Of a stretch of 64,000 bases of DNA, positions 40,201 through 48,942 are shown piece by piece. Each line of letters begins with the position of its first letter. The stretch's first letter is position 1. The notes below the pieces were generated by a model that ran no database searches, was not told where the DNA came from, and saw nothing but the letters and a program-made list of their open reading frames with translations. The translations under genes and the position numbers were made by a program. The stretch comes from Gammaproteobacteria bacterium. Lineage in GTDB: Bacteria; Pseudomonadota; Gammaproteobacteria; Pseudomonadales; Azotimanducaceae. The stretch is from assembly GCA_027297435.1 (NCBI GenBank), contig JAPUIA010000275.1:30089-94088 (forward strand). Direction: 5' to 3'.

Positions 40201-40883
40201 ATCAGTTCTACGGAGGGCGGCGAGGCAAGCTGCATCTTGGCACGTATGCGACGCTCGCCGTCGGCCTGACTCAGTTGTTGGTATATCCAGCGCCCTTCGG
40301 CGTCGTTTCGCGCACTGATGGTCACCCGACAGTCCGGGTGTCTGGCTTTGGTGCCGAACGTCACTAAAGAATCTCGCACGGACGCGGCGCGACGCTGCAG
40401 CCCGGATTTGTCCAATAGGAGTTTTTCGCGTTCCGCATGCATGAGTAGTCGCAATTGCTCGGAAGTCGGTTCTATCGCCGGATGTTCGGCATCGACGAGA
40501 CGGGCTCTTGCCAACATCGACCGCGCCTGGGCGAACTGCCGCCGATCGGCAGCGGTCAACGCCAATTCGACGTAGCGCTCGACGATTTGTTCGAGGCCGC
40601 GTTTGGCGGCGTCGTTGTCAGGATCGAGGGCTAACAATTCCTCGTACAACCGGGCCGCGCTGCCCTCCTCCGGAAACGTCAGGTGGTCTTCACCGATGGC
40701 GAACCGTGCTCGATCCAACAGTGTCTGCAGCTGAGATTGGTCGACGACCGGTGCTTCGATGATCGGTGTCACGGGCTCTGCTTCGGGCGGTTTTTGGGTC
40801 TGGCAGGCCAGCGTGCCGTGGATCAGCAGGGCCAGAACCAATAATCGGCGATGTAACGCTCGCGGACCGCGAAAATTGATCAT
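40179..40883 (-). CDS. TPR-like helical lipoprotein of unknown function
   Basis: A 234-residue protein with a lipoprotein signal ('LLVLALLIHGTLAC', lipobox LAC). The mature part has helical repeats like TPRs: 'SAARLYEELLALDPDNDAAK', 'RGLEQIVERYVELALTAADR' and 'RQFAQARSMLARARLVDAEH'. The C-terminal part ('CRVTISARNDAEGRWIYQQL') may be a separate domain. Envelope location is inferred. It is the first gene of the set that includes the copper chaperone and DUF2333. Confidence 0.7.
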   Translation of the reverse strand: MINFRGPRALHRRLLVLALLIHGTLACQTQKPPEAEPVTPIIEAPVVDQSQLQTLLDRARFAIGEDHLTFPEEGSAARLYEELLALDPDNDAAKRGLEQIVERYVELALTAADRRQFAQARSMLARARLVDAEHPAIEPTSEQLRLLMHAEREKLLLDKSGLQRRAASVRDSLVTFGTKARHPDCRVTISARNDAEGRWIYQQLSQADGERRIRAKMQLASPPSVELICFQEAS

Positions 40884-41122
40884 AGGTGCCTTAAACTCTG
40901 TTCAAATACCCGAAATTCGCAACGGGACCAGTTCACGGATGGGTCGCGGCAGAAACGGTATATTCGAACTGCGGACCGAACTCCAGCGCAAATTGTGGGT
41001 CTTATGGAGGCGCCACTCGGTCGCGGCCTTCGGCTGCGCCCGGAAGAGCGCGGCGCAAGAAGCGCCCGCGGCTAGACGACACCCGCGGCCAAACAAGAGA
41101 ACCAAAGAGAAAGAGGATCCTG

Positions 41123-43039
41123 ATGCCAACCTCGAGAACAACTAGCAGCGCCAGGCCGGCCCCTTGGCTGTGGCTGCTGACTTTGTGGTTGTCCGGGGCG
41201 CCGTTGGCGCTCGGTGCCGAATTCGAGTGGGATGACGATCCCGAATTCTTACCCGTAGACGAAGCCTTCGTGCTCTCGACCGAAACCGGGACGGACGGAG
41301 CTTTGCTGGCATATTGGAATATGCCGGACGGTTACTATCTGTACCGCCACCAGTTCGACTTCAAGCTCAAAGAAGGCAGCGGTGCAACGCTCGGCCAAGC
41401 GGAGATTCCGCCGGGACTACAGAAGGTCGACGAGTATTTCGGCGCGGTAGAAGTCTACTACCACGATGCCCAGGTACGCGTTCCGATCTCCGCCGACGCG
41501 GGGTCGATCGAGATTGGCATCAGTTATCAGGGCTGTGCCGACGCAGGACTTTGCTACCCCCCCGAAACCAAGTGGGTCGTGTTGAACGTGGCGGCAAGCG
41601 GCGGCGTGGCGGGTCCGGGTGGCGGAACGCCACTCACCGTTTCGGTGATACCGCAGACCGAAGACCGGCAATTGGCGTCGCTCTTGACCGATAGCAGTCT
41701 GCTCATGGCGCTGGCGCTGTTTTTTATTGCGGGTATCGGACTTGCGTTTACGCCCTGCGTCTTGCCGATGGTGCCCATCTTGTCGAGCATCATCGTGGGT
41801 GATTCGGAAAACCTGAATCGCGTACGTGCCTTCACGCTCTCAACGACCTATGTGCTCGGTATGGCGCTGACCTACGCGTTGGTCGGTACGTTGGTCGGAC
41901 TGTTTGGTGCGAGCCTCAATTTACAAGCGGCGTTGCAATCGGCGCCGGTGCTCATCGGCTTTGCCGTGGTTTTCGTCGTGCTGTCTTTCGCCATGTTCGG
42001 CTTCTATGAGTTGCAGTTGCCCCAGAGTTGGCAGAACGCGCTCAACACGATGGGCGACAAATGGGGCGGAGGCAAACATGCCGGCGTCTTCGTCATGGGT
42101 TCGTTGTCGAGTCTGATCGTTTCACCCTGTGTTTCGGCGCCGCTGGCAGGCGCGTTGATCTACCTCAGCTCTACCGGCGACGCCGTGTTGGGCGGCAGTG
42201 CTTTGCTGGCACTCGGCTTGGGCATGGGTGTGCCGCTCATTATTCTCGGTTCTAGTGGCGGCCATCTGTTGCCGAAAGCCGGCGCCTGGATGAATGCTGT
42301 CAAAACGGTCTTCGGTGTGCTCCTCTTAGCGGTAGCGATCTGGTTGCTCGAGCGAGTCATACCGGCTGCAGCGACCCTCGGGTTGTGGGCTGCGTTACTC
42401 ATCGGTAGCGGGGTTTATCTCGGCGCGTTGGACGCAACCTCTCGCGAGGGATGGGGACAGTTGTGGAAAGCGAGCGGTGTGTTTGGCATCGTCTACGGTG
42501 CGCTGTTGTTGATTGGTGCCGCCAGTGGTGCCCAGGATCCATTCAAACCGTTGCAGCAACTTGCCGGCGGCAGTAGTCAGGTGTTCGCAACCTCCGATGG
42601 TGCCACGGAGGGTCAATTACGTTGGCAACCGGTCCGCGATCTTCCAGAACTTAAGCATGCGATTGCCGAGGGTACCAGCATGGGACGCCCGGTATTACTC
42701 GACCTCTACGCAGATTGGTGCATCTCGTGCAAGGTGATGGAACGTTCGGTGTTCCCTAGGCCGGAGGTCGCCTCCCAGTTGGCGCAGTTTTATCTGGTCC
42801 GAGCCGACGTCACGGCTAACAACGCGGCAGATAAGGCACTGATGAACGAGTACGGGTTGTTTGGCCCACCGAGTATGGTATTTTTCACCGAAGATGGTCG
42901 CGAGTTAACCGAAATTAGAGTTCAGGGGGAGATTGGCGCAAAGGCGCTAGCGGCGCATCTACAGGCCATTCTCGGCCATTTACGCGCGCAAAACTTCGCG
43001 GAAAAATCGGATAACTTCGACGAAACTGCGGCTATTTAG
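41123..43039 (+). CDS. dsbD: Thiol:disulfide interchange protein DsbD
   Basis: A 638-residue protein that passes electrons from cytoplasmic thioredoxin to periplasmic DsbC/DsbG and cytochrome maturation. All three redox pairs are present: N-terminal alpha domain 'SYQGCADAGLCYPPETKW'; membrane domain 'AFTPCVLPMVPIL' and 'IVSPCVSAPLAGA' over eight segments; C-terminal thioredoxin domain 'DLYADWCISCKVMER'. A signal peptide (about 1-31) precedes. It heads the dsbD-aroQ-accB-prmA block. 40884-41122 upstream holds no gene and should carry the promoter. Confidence 0.95.
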   Translation: MPTSRTTSSARPAPWLWLLTLWLSGAPLALGAEFEWDDDPEFLPVDEAFVLSTETGTDGALLAYWNMPDGYYLYRHQFDFKLKEGSGATLGQAEIPPGLQKVDEYFGAVEVYYHDAQVRVPISADAGSIEIGISYQGCADAGLCYPPETKWVVLNVAASGGVAGPGGGTPLTVSVIPQTEDRQLASLLTDSSLLMALALFFIAGIGLAFTPCVLPMVPILSSIIVGDSENLNRVRAFTLSTTYVLGMALTYALVGTLVGLFGASLNLQAALQSAPVLIGFAVVFVVLSFAMFGFYELQLPQSWQNALNTMGDKWGGGKHAGVFVMGSLSSLIVSPCVSAPLAGALIYLSSTGDAVLGGSALLALGLGMGVPLIILGSSGGHLLPKAGAWMNAVKTVFGVLLLAVAIWLLERVIPAAATLGLWAALLIGSGVYLGALDATSREGWGQLWKASGVFGIVYGALLLIGAASGAQDPFKPLQQLAGGSSQVFATSDGATEGQLRWQPVRDLPELKHAIAEGTSMGRPVLLDLYADWCISCKVMERSVFPRPEVASQLAQFYLVRADVTANNAADKALMNEYGLFGPPSMVFFTEDGRELTEIRVQGEIGAKALAAHLQAILGHLRAQNFAEKSDNFDETAAI

Positions 43040-43106
43040 CCGTTATCTGGACAAAACGCTAACTTTCTTCCACAATTCCGCCCCCGACTTTCAGTAGGAC
43101 CCAGTG

Positions 43107-43550
43107 ATGGCCAGAATTCTCGTCTTACACGGGCCAAACCTGAATCTACTCGGCACCCGAGAACCTGAGGTTTACGGCACGGATACCTTGGACGATATCA
43201 ACGCGAGGCTCGAGCCGTTGGTGAACGCGGGCGGCCATGAGTTGCAGTGCCTGCAGAGCAATGCCGAGCACGAATTGATCGATTGTATTCACGGCGCCAA
43301 GGATCGAGTTGGTTTCATCGTCATCAATCCGGGCGCCTTCACGCACACGAGCATCGCTTTGCGGGACGCGTTGCTGGCTGTGGGGATTCCGTTTATCGAA
43401 ATACACCTTTCCAATGTCCATGCGCGGGAAGAATTTCGGCAAACGTCGTTTTTGAGCGATATCGCAAAAGCGGTCATTACGGGCTGTGGGGCGCAAGGCT
43501 ACGAATTTGCGGTGCTTGCGGCGCTTGCACACCTCGACAAAGAACGCTAG
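43107..43550 (+). CDS. aroQ: 3-dehydroquinate dehydratase, type II
   Basis: A 147-residue shikimate-pathway enzyme removing water from 3-dehydroquinate. Active-site elements: '[18 protein letters not shown]' (Asn, Arg, Tyr), '[18 protein letters not shown]' with the Glu/His, '[18 protein letters not shown]' and '[18 protein letters not shown]' (His and Arg). ATG 43107 was chosen over GTG 43104; AGGAC lies upstream. 8 bases separate it from accB. Confidence 0.95.
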   Translation: MARILVLHGPNLNLLGTREPEVYGTDTLDDINARLEPLVNAGGHELQCLQSNAEHELIDCIHGAKDRVGFIVINPGAFTHTSIALRDALLAVGIPFIEIHLSNVHAREEFRQTSFLSDIAKAVITGCGAQGYEFAVLAALAHLDKER

Positions 43551-43558
43551 GAGCCGTT

Positions 43559-43960
43559 GTGGATCTACGCAAAATCAAGAAACTGATCGAACTCCTGGAA
43601 GAGTCGGGCATTACGGAACTGGAAGTAAGAAACGGCGAGGAGTCCGTGCGTATCGCGCGCCCGATGGCGCCGAGTTTGACACCCGCCGCCGCACCCGAGC
43701 CAACGGTCGCCCGAAGCGCGGTGGCGACCAGCACCCTGCATGCACCGATGGCGGGGACGTTTTACGTGGCGCCAGAACCCGGTGCACAACCTTTCACGCA
43801 GGTTGGATCTGCAGTGAATGTCGGGGAAACGCTCTGCATCATCGAAAGCATGAAGATGATGAATGCGATCGCTGCTGAAACGGCCGGCGTTGTCGTTGAG
43901 ATCCTTGTTGGCGATGGCGAACCTGTCGCCACGGGTCAGGCTCTCTTACGCATCCAATAG
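43559..43960 (+). CDS. accB: Biotin carboxyl carrier protein of acetyl-CoA carboxylase
   Basis: A 133-residue BCCP. It starts 'MDLRKIKKLIELLEESGITE', has an Ala/Pro linker around 40-55 and the biotinyl domain with the biotin-accepting Lys in 'IIESMKMMNAI'. The GTG at 43559 (AGGAG before it) is the correct start; an open frame runs upstream inside aroQ but is not coding. It carries CO2-loaded biotin in fatty-acid synthesis. Its usual partner gene accC does not follow: prmA begins 11 bases after the stop. Confidence 0.93.
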   Translation: MDLRKIKKLIELLEESGITELEVRNGEESVRIARPMAPSLTPAAAPEPTVARSAVATSTLHAPMAGTFYVAPEPGAQPFTQVGSAVNVGETLCIIESMKMMNAIAAETAGVVVEILVGDGEPVATGQALLRIQ

Positions 43961-43971
43961 TCGAAGCGCCC

Positions 43972-44874
43972 GTGTCTTGGTTGGAGGTAAGGGTTTGCGC
44001 CGAGATGTCGGCGGGTGAATCGTCCGCCGCGGTAGCGGTCGACATTTTGTCCGCCCGGTTGACGTCCTGCGGCGCGATTTCCGTCACCCTCGAGGCCGCC
44101 GATGATGAGGAGGTGCTCGAACCGCCGCCGCAGACCACGCCATTGTGGACGCGTACCGTGCTGACCGGTCTGTTTCCGTTGGATGCAGACGTCGCGGCGA
44201 TACGCGGCGCGTTTGCCCCGGATGTCGAGGTCACGGTCGCGTTTTTGGGAGACCGTAATTGGTTGGATCAATGGCGAGCCCATGCGGTAAATCTGCAGTT
44301 TGGAGATCGGCTATGGGTGTTGCCGAGAAACGTCAGCCCGGTGTTGCAGGGCAAGTTGAATACGTTCAGCGGGGCGGTCTTGCGACTCGATCCGGGGTTG
44401 GCCTTCGGTAGCGGCAGCCACCCCAGCACGGGGCTGTGTTTGGAATGGCTGGCCAACGCCGAGCTAAATCAGCGTTCAGTGCTTGATTATGGCTGTGGCT
44501 CCGGAGTGTTGGCGGTCGCGGCGGTGTTGCTCGGCGCCGGGATGACCGTGGCTGTCGATCACGACCCACAGGCGTTGGTCGCGACGCGCGACAACGCCAA
44601 CTACAATGGCGCCACCTTGAGCCGTGTGGGGTTGCCCGATGCTCTGGACGGGCATACACAATTTGCTGTCGTCGTGGCCAATATCTTGGCCGACCCGTTG
44701 ATCGAGTTGGCGCCACGTTTGACGAAGTGGCTCGAGCCGAACGGGCACTTGGTGCTTGCAGGCGTGTTGGTGAGTCAAGGAGACGCTGTGATGGCCGCAT
44801 ATCCCGACATCGACTTCGGTGAGCCGGCGGAGACCGAAGGATGGCTGTGTTTGGCAGGGTGTTTCAGTGGCTGA
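43972..44874 (+). CDS. prmA: Ribosomal protein L11 methyltransferase
   Basis: A 300-residue enzyme trimethylating ribosomal protein L11. N-terminal recognition domain 'MSWLEVRVCAEMSAGESSAA', SAM-binding motif I 'SVLDYGCGSGVLAVAAVLLG' and the catalytic region 'VVANILADPLIELAPRL' fit PrmA. Starts with GTG. Its last bases overlap the DUF3426 gene by 8. Confidence 0.93.
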   Translation: MSWLEVRVCAEMSAGESSAAVAVDILSARLTSCGAISVTLEAADDEEVLEPPPQTTPLWTRTVLTGLFPLDADVAAIRGAFAPDVEVTVAFLGDRNWLDQWRAHAVNLQFGDRLWVLPRNVSPVLQGKLNTFSGAVLRLDPGLAFGSGSHPSTGLCLEWLANAELNQRSVLDYGCGSGVLAVAAVLLGAGMTVAVDHDPQALVATRDNANYNGATLSRVGLPDALDGHTQFAVVVANILADPLIELAPRLTKWLEPNGHLVLAGVLVSQGDAVMAAYPDIDFGEPAETEGWLCLAGCFSG

Positions 44875-46132
44875 GGATGAGTTAGACCCGCTGGTAACCG
44901 AGTGCCCTAGCTGTAGCACTCGGTTTCGCGTGAACGAGACTCAACTCGAGATAGCGGGTGGCCGAGTGCGTTGTGGCGCCTGCCTGACGGTGTTTGACGG
45001 TACCGAACGTTTGTTGTTCGCCTCCGGCGAGCCACAGCCCGAACAGCCGGAGGCAGCGCTGGATGAACTGCTTGACGAGTTGCATACCGCTGCCGAGGAC
45101 GACTCTGTTCGCGCTGTCGAGGTTGATGACGTCGGCGATCGGTCGGCCGACGAAGTGTCCGTGGACGGACCCCTCGAGGACGAAGTGTCCGCGGACGAAC
45201 CTACCGACTTTGCTGATGAAGACGTGTTCGAGGACGAACTCGTCGGGGACCAACCGATCGAGGACGAATCAACCGGGGATGGCGCCGAGGTCGATGGCGC
45301 CTACCCGACCGAAGGCCCTGTCGAGCAAGACGAGGAACAAGCCAATCTAGGCGTCGACGTCGATTTACCGGAGACAGGGGACGAAGGGATCTGGGGGGCC
45401 TTCAGCGACGCTGACGACGCCCGCGTGGACCCCGTACCCGAGGTGGACGTCGATGCCAGCGAAAACGCTGAGGATGCCAGCGAAAACGCTGAGGATGCCA
45501 ACGCAAACGCTGAGGAGGTCGCCGAGACGCCAGAAGAGAGTTCTGTCGGACGAGAAGTCGTCATGGCAGGATTGCCCGAGAACGAGATCTGGGCGGTCAA
45601 GCAACCATCCGCCGAAGTGAAGCTGCGTCCTTATCTCGGCGATCTCGAAGCCGAGCCGAAACCACCGAAACGATGGTGGGTTGGTTTGATCATGGTGGTC
45701 GCGATATTGGGGCTGATTGCTCAGGTGCTGTGGTATCAATCGGATAACTGGTCCCGCGACCCCGACATGCGGCCGTACTACGAACAAGTCTGTGAATGGC
45801 TCGGGTGTGAGCTACCGGTAATTCGTGCCCCGCAACAGATTCAGCCGAGCAACCTCGTGGTGCGCAGCCATCCGGACGTGCCTGGTGCTCTGGTGGTTGA
45901 TGCGCTTGTCATCAACAACGCGTCTTTTCCCCAGCCGTTTCCCGTCGTGGAACTCACCTTCACGACGGTTGACGGTAATCTCGTCGCGGGACGTCGCTTC
46001 CGTCCCGATGAATACCTGGGTGGTGACCTCGAGGGTGCCACGATGTTGCCGTCCAAGACCCCGGTACACATCACGCTGGAGATCGAAGACCCGGGCCCGG
46101 ATGCGGTGAACTATTTCATGAAATTTCGCTAG
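44867..46132 (+). CDS. Zinc-ribbon/DUF3426 membrane protein with an acidic repeat region
   Basis: A 421-residue protein. An N-terminal MJ0042-type zinc ribbon ('TECPSCSTRFRVNETQLEIA', then 'VRCGACLTVF') is followed by a long acidic low-complexity stretch (about 45-230), a transmembrane segment 'WWVGLIMVVAILGLIAQVLW' (about 267-286) and a periplasmic DUF3426 domain. The acidic stretch includes three 7-residue ASENAED-like repeats and several DE(L/V/P) repeats. The function is unknown; the gene always sits near prmA/dusB in gammaproteobacteria. The GTG at 44867 puts the zinc ribbon at the N terminus and couples it to prmA. Confidence 0.83.
   Translation: MAEDELDPLVTECPSCSTRFRVNETQLEIAGGRVRCGACLTVFDGTERLLFASGEPQPEQPEAALDELLDELHTAAEDDSVRAVEVDDVGDRSADEVSVDGPLEDEVSADEPTDFADEDVFEDELVGDQPIEDESTGDGAEVDGAYPTEGPVEQDEEQANLGVDVDLPETGDEGIWGAFSDADDARVDPVPEVDVDASENAEDASENAEDANANAEEVAETPEESSVGREVVMAGLPENEIWAVKQPSAEVKLRPYLGDLEAEPKPPKRWWVGLIMVVAILGLIAQVLWYQSDNWSRDPDMRPYYEQVCEWLGCELPVIRAPQQIQPSNLVVRSHPDVPGALVVDALVINNASFPQPFPVVELTFTTVDGNLVAGRRFRPDEYLGGDLEGATMLPSKTPVHITLEIEDPGPDAVNYFMKFR
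45455..45517 (+). repeat. 21-bp in-frame tandem repeat (3 copies)
   Basis: Two identical 21-bp units (45455-45475, 45476-45496) and one diverged unit (45497-45517) code ASENAED, ASENAED, ANANAEE. They lie in the acidic region of the DUF3426 protein and are likely to vary in number. Confidence 0.85.
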
Positions 46133-46255
46133 CCCGGAATGTTCGCGAATAATCCGGCTAGCATCCTCTCCCGCTGGCGTATTAACCGCTTGAGGTCGGC
46201 CCGCGGCTCAGTATGATGGTGCCCCTTTTCTGACAAGCACTCGCCTCCATCCAAC

Positions 46256-47218
46256 GTGGTTTCGATAGGCCCTCACCAACTTCGCAACAACGTGTTGCTG
46301 GCACCCATGGCCGGGCTGACCGATGCACCCTTTCGCGCGGTTGCGCTTGCTCATGGTGCTGGGTATGTCGTATCGGAAATGGTCAGCGCGCGCGCGGAAC
46401 TCTGGCACACGCGCAAATCGCGCTTGCGGCGCACCCGTTTTGCGTCCGACGCGCTGTCGGTACAGCAAATCGCCGGGTCTGATCCCGAGGAACTTGCGGC
46501 TGCTGCGGTTCGGCACGTCGAGGCGCAAGCCGACATCATCGACATCAACTTTGGCTGTCCGGCAAAGAAGGTTTGCCGCAAAGCCGCGGGCTCTGCGTTG
46601 CTCAAAGATCCGGAATTGGTCGTCAGAATCGTCGATGCCGTCGTACGTGCGGTGCCGGTCCCCGTAACGGTGAAGATGCGCACGGGTTGGGCGCCTGAAC
46701 AAAAAAACGGTGTGAACATTGCGCGAGGCGTTGAGGCGGCCGGTGCGCAAGCCATCGTCGTACACGGGCGCACGCGTGCGTGTCGATTCAACGGTGCGGC
46801 CGAATACCAGACGGTGCGCGAGATCAAACGCGCGGTGTCGATACCGGTGTTCGCCAACGGCGACATCGACAGCGTCGAGAAGGCCCGCAGCGTACTGGTC
46901 GAATCTCTTGCCGATGGCGTGATGATCGGCAGGTCGGCCATCGGCGCGCCATGGTTGCTGGGTGCCGTCGCTGGATTACCGGAGCCGACTGCGGCGTGCA
47001 AGTGGCGCACGATCTTCGAACATCTGGAATCCATGTACGATTTCTACGGCGTAGATCAGGGGTTGAGAATCGCACGCAAGCATGTGTCCGCTTACCTCAC
47101 CCATCTCGGGTATGGCCGCGCGGAGATTCGATCATTCAATCAACTACAAAGCACCGGGGAACAACGTGGGTACTTGGGCAGTCTGCAGGACTCTCATGGC
47201 TACCTGCCGCAGACATGA
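46256..47218 (+). CDS. dusB: tRNA-dihydrouridine synthase (DusB type)
   Basis: A 320-residue FMN enzyme reducing uridines to dihydrouridine in tRNA. It shows 'LLAPMAGLTDAPFRAVALAH', 'VVSEMVSARAELW', the catalytic Cys in 'INFGCPAKKVCRKAAGSALL', 'VTVKMRTGW', 'IVVHGRTRACRFNGAAEY' and 'PVFANGDIDSVEKARSVL'. The motif GCPAKKV.RK..GSALL is DusB-like. It starts with GTG. In related bacteria dusB is followed by fis; here purH follows after a run of short repeats. Confidence 0.92.
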   Translation: MVSIGPHQLRNNVLLAPMAGLTDAPFRAVALAHGAGYVVSEMVSARAELWHTRKSRLRRTRFASDALSVQQIAGSDPEELAAAAVRHVEAQADIIDINFGCPAKKVCRKAAGSALLKDPELVVRIVDAVVRAVPVPVTVKMRTGWAPEQKNGVNIARGVEAAGAQAIVVHGRTRACRFNGAAEYQTVREIKRAVSIPVFANGDIDSVEKARSVLVESLADGVMIGRSAIGAPWLLGAVAGLPEPTAACKWRTIFEHLESMYDFYGVDQGLRIARKHVSAYLTHLGYGRAEIRSFNQLQSTGEQRGYLGSLQDSHGYLPQT

Positions 47219-47223
47219 CAGCC

Positions 47224-47287
47224 TTGAGCGACGAAACACAGCCTTGAGCGACGAAACACAGCCATGAGCGACGATAAACAGCCATGA
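47224..47287 (+). other. Chain of three overlapping 7-codon mini-ORFs in front of purH (20-bp tandem repeat)
   Basis: Three 20-bp units at 47224-47243, 47244-47263 and 47264-47283 precede the purH ATG at 47284, which begins a fourth, diverged unit. Each unit starts with TTG, TTG and ATG, followed by AGCGACGA. Each codes MSD(E/D)(T/K)QP and stops with a TGA that shares its TG with the next start (TTGA, ATGA, ATGA). The last mini-ORF stops on the purH start codon (47285-47287). A ribosome could pass along the chain by reinitiation. It could also be a simple duplication of the purH start region without function. Confidence 0.7.
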
Positions 47288-48837
47288 GCGACGACAAAAA
47301 AACACCGGTGGCCAGGGCGCTCCTGAGCGTCTCTGACAAAACCGGCATCGTAGAGCTGGCACGCTCGCTCGACCAGATTGGCGTGCAGCTGTTGTCGACG
47401 GGCGGAACCTACCGTGCTCTGGCGGAAGCAGAGGTGCCCGTAACGGAAGTCTCGGACCACACCGGTTTCCCGGAGATGATGGACGGTCGAGTCAAAACCC
47501 TGCACCCAAAGATTCATGGTGGCATTCTCGGGCGCAGGGGCGTCGATACGGAGGTCATGCAGCAACACGACATCGCCGAGATCGATCTGGTTGTCGTCAA
47601 CCTGTACCCGTTCGCGGCGACGATCGCGCGTGAGGATTGCACGGAAGCGCTCGCCATCGAGAACATCGACATCGGTGGACCGGCGATGCTGCGATCGGCG
47701 GCCAAGAATCATCAAGACGTCATGGTTGTCGTCGATCCGGCTGACTACGCCGCGGTCGCCGAGGCGTTGACCGCCGGTGGCAGTGATCTGGCCCTCAGAC
47801 GCCGACTCGCGATAAAAGCCTTTCGTCACACTGCGCTCTACGATAGTACGGTAGCGGGCTATCTCGGGCGCGATGAGCCGATGCCGGACAGCATTAGCTT
47901 TGCCTATACCAAACTGCAGGGCATGCGTTACGGCGAGAACCCTCACCAAGACGCCGCTTTCTATGTGGAGCCGAATATCGTTTCGGGAACGGTGGCGGCT
48001 GCCCGGCAATTGCAGGGCAAGGCGCTGTCGTATAACAATGTTGCCGACACCGACGCCGCGCTGGAATGTATTAAGGTTTTCGACGCGCCGGCTTGTGTCA
48101 TAGTCAAACACGCCAATCCCTGTGGCGTCGCGATCGGTGACAGTTTGACCCGCGCCTACGAACGGGCTTTTCGAACCGATCCGACCTCGGCGTTTGGCGG
48201 TATCGTCGCGTTCAACCGTACGCTCGATGGCGATACGTTGGCCTTGATTCTCGAACGGCAATTTGTCGACGTCGTGGTTGCGCCGGGCGTTGCTGAGGCG
48301 GCAGTGCAAATCGCTAAATCGAAAAAGAACGTACGCCTCTTGAGTTGTGGGGCGTTTGTAGACTCGGGCAGGGGGCGAGAATTGAAACGGGTCGGTGGTG
48401 GGCTGTTGGTCCAGTCCGCGGATGAACTATGCCTGGATGACGCAGCACTTCGGACCGTTACCGATCGAGCACCTACTGAGCAGCAACTCGACGACCTGCA
48501 TTTCGCTTGGAAGGTTGCCTGGTTCGTCAAATCCAACGCCATCGTCTACGCCAAAGACCAACGCACGATCGGTATTGGAGCAGGACAGATGAGCCGCGTG
48601 ATCAGCGCCAAAATCGCTGGGCTGAAGGCCCGGGAAGAAGGCCTCGAGGTTACCGGATCGGTCATGGCCTCGGACGGGTTGTTCCCGTTTCGCGATGGCA
48701 TAGACGCGGCCGCGGAAGCAGGGATCACCGCGGTCATCCAACCCGGAGGCTCGATACGCGACAAGGAAGTCATCCAAGCAGCCAATGAGCACGGCATGGC
48801 GATGCTATTCACGGGGGTCAGACACTTCCGGCACTAG
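47284..48837 (+). CDS. purH: Bifunctional AICAR formyltransferase/IMP cyclohydrolase
   Basis: A 517-residue enzyme of the last two steps of IMP synthesis. The N-terminal cyclohydrolase (MGS-like) domain has '[18 protein letters not shown]', '[18 protein letters not shown]' and '[18 protein letters not shown]'; the formyltransferase domain has '[13 protein letters not shown]', '[18 protein letters not shown]' and the catalytic '[15 protein letters not shown]'. No strong Shine-Dalgarno stands before the ATG; the mini-ORF chain described above occupies that place. Followed by purD after a REP-like hairpin. Confidence 0.95.
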   Translation: MSDDKKTPVARALLSVSDKTGIVELARSLDQIGVQLLSTGGTYRALAEAEVPVTEVSDHTGFPEMMDGRVKTLHPKIHGGILGRRGVDTEVMQQHDIAEIDLVVVNLYPFAATIAREDCTEALAIENIDIGGPAMLRSAAKNHQDVMVVVDPADYAAVAEALTAGGSDLALRRRLAIKAFRHTALYDSTVAGYLGRDEPMPDSISFAYTKLQGMRYGENPHQDAAFYVEPNIVSGTVAAARQLQGKALSYNNVADTDAALECIKVFDAPACVIVKHANPCGVAIGDSLTRAYERAFRTDPTSAFGGIVAFNRTLDGDTLALILERQFVDVVVAPGVAEAAVQIAKSKKNVRLLSCGAFVDSGRGRELKRVGGGLLVQSADELCLDDAALRTVTDRAPTEQQLDDLHFAWKVAWFVKSNAIVYAKDQRTIGIGAGQMSRVISAKIAGLKAREEGLEVTGSVMASDGLFPFRDGIDAAAEAGITAVIQPGGSIRDKEVIQAANEHGMAMLFTGVRHFRH

Positions 48838-48838
48838 C

Positions 48839-48924
48839 AGGTAGGAGCGGCTTCAGCCGCGATAATTTCCGTTGTCTAACACAAAGGAATCGCGCCTGAA
48901 GGCGCTCCTACCAGGTTTTTCAAG
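48839..48924. repeat. REP-like inverted repeat between purH and purD
   Basis: GGTAGGAGCGGCTTCAGCCG (48840-48859) and CGCCTGAAGGCGCTCCTACC (48895-48914) are imperfect inverted copies separated by about 35 bases, and each has its own inner stem. This matches the common TAGGAGCGGCTTCAGCCGCG class of gammaproteobacterial REP sequences. It may act as an attenuating or RNA-stabilising structure between the two purine genes. Confidence 0.7.
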
Positions 48925-48942
48925 GTTGAGGCGGGGGAGAAC

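Noticed and set aside
40884..41122. Possible small gene upstream of dsbD
   Set aside because: Short frames there have no ribosome site and Arg-rich text without homology; treated as promoter region.
43247..43558. N-terminal extension of AccB within aroQ
   Set aside because: The region is fully used by aroQ in another frame, and BCCP has its natural N terminus (DLRKIKKLIELL) right at the GTG 43559.
47224..47287. CRISPR-like repeats
   Set aside because: The 20-bp units are directly adjacent with no spacers and no cas genes; they are a simple tandem repeat.
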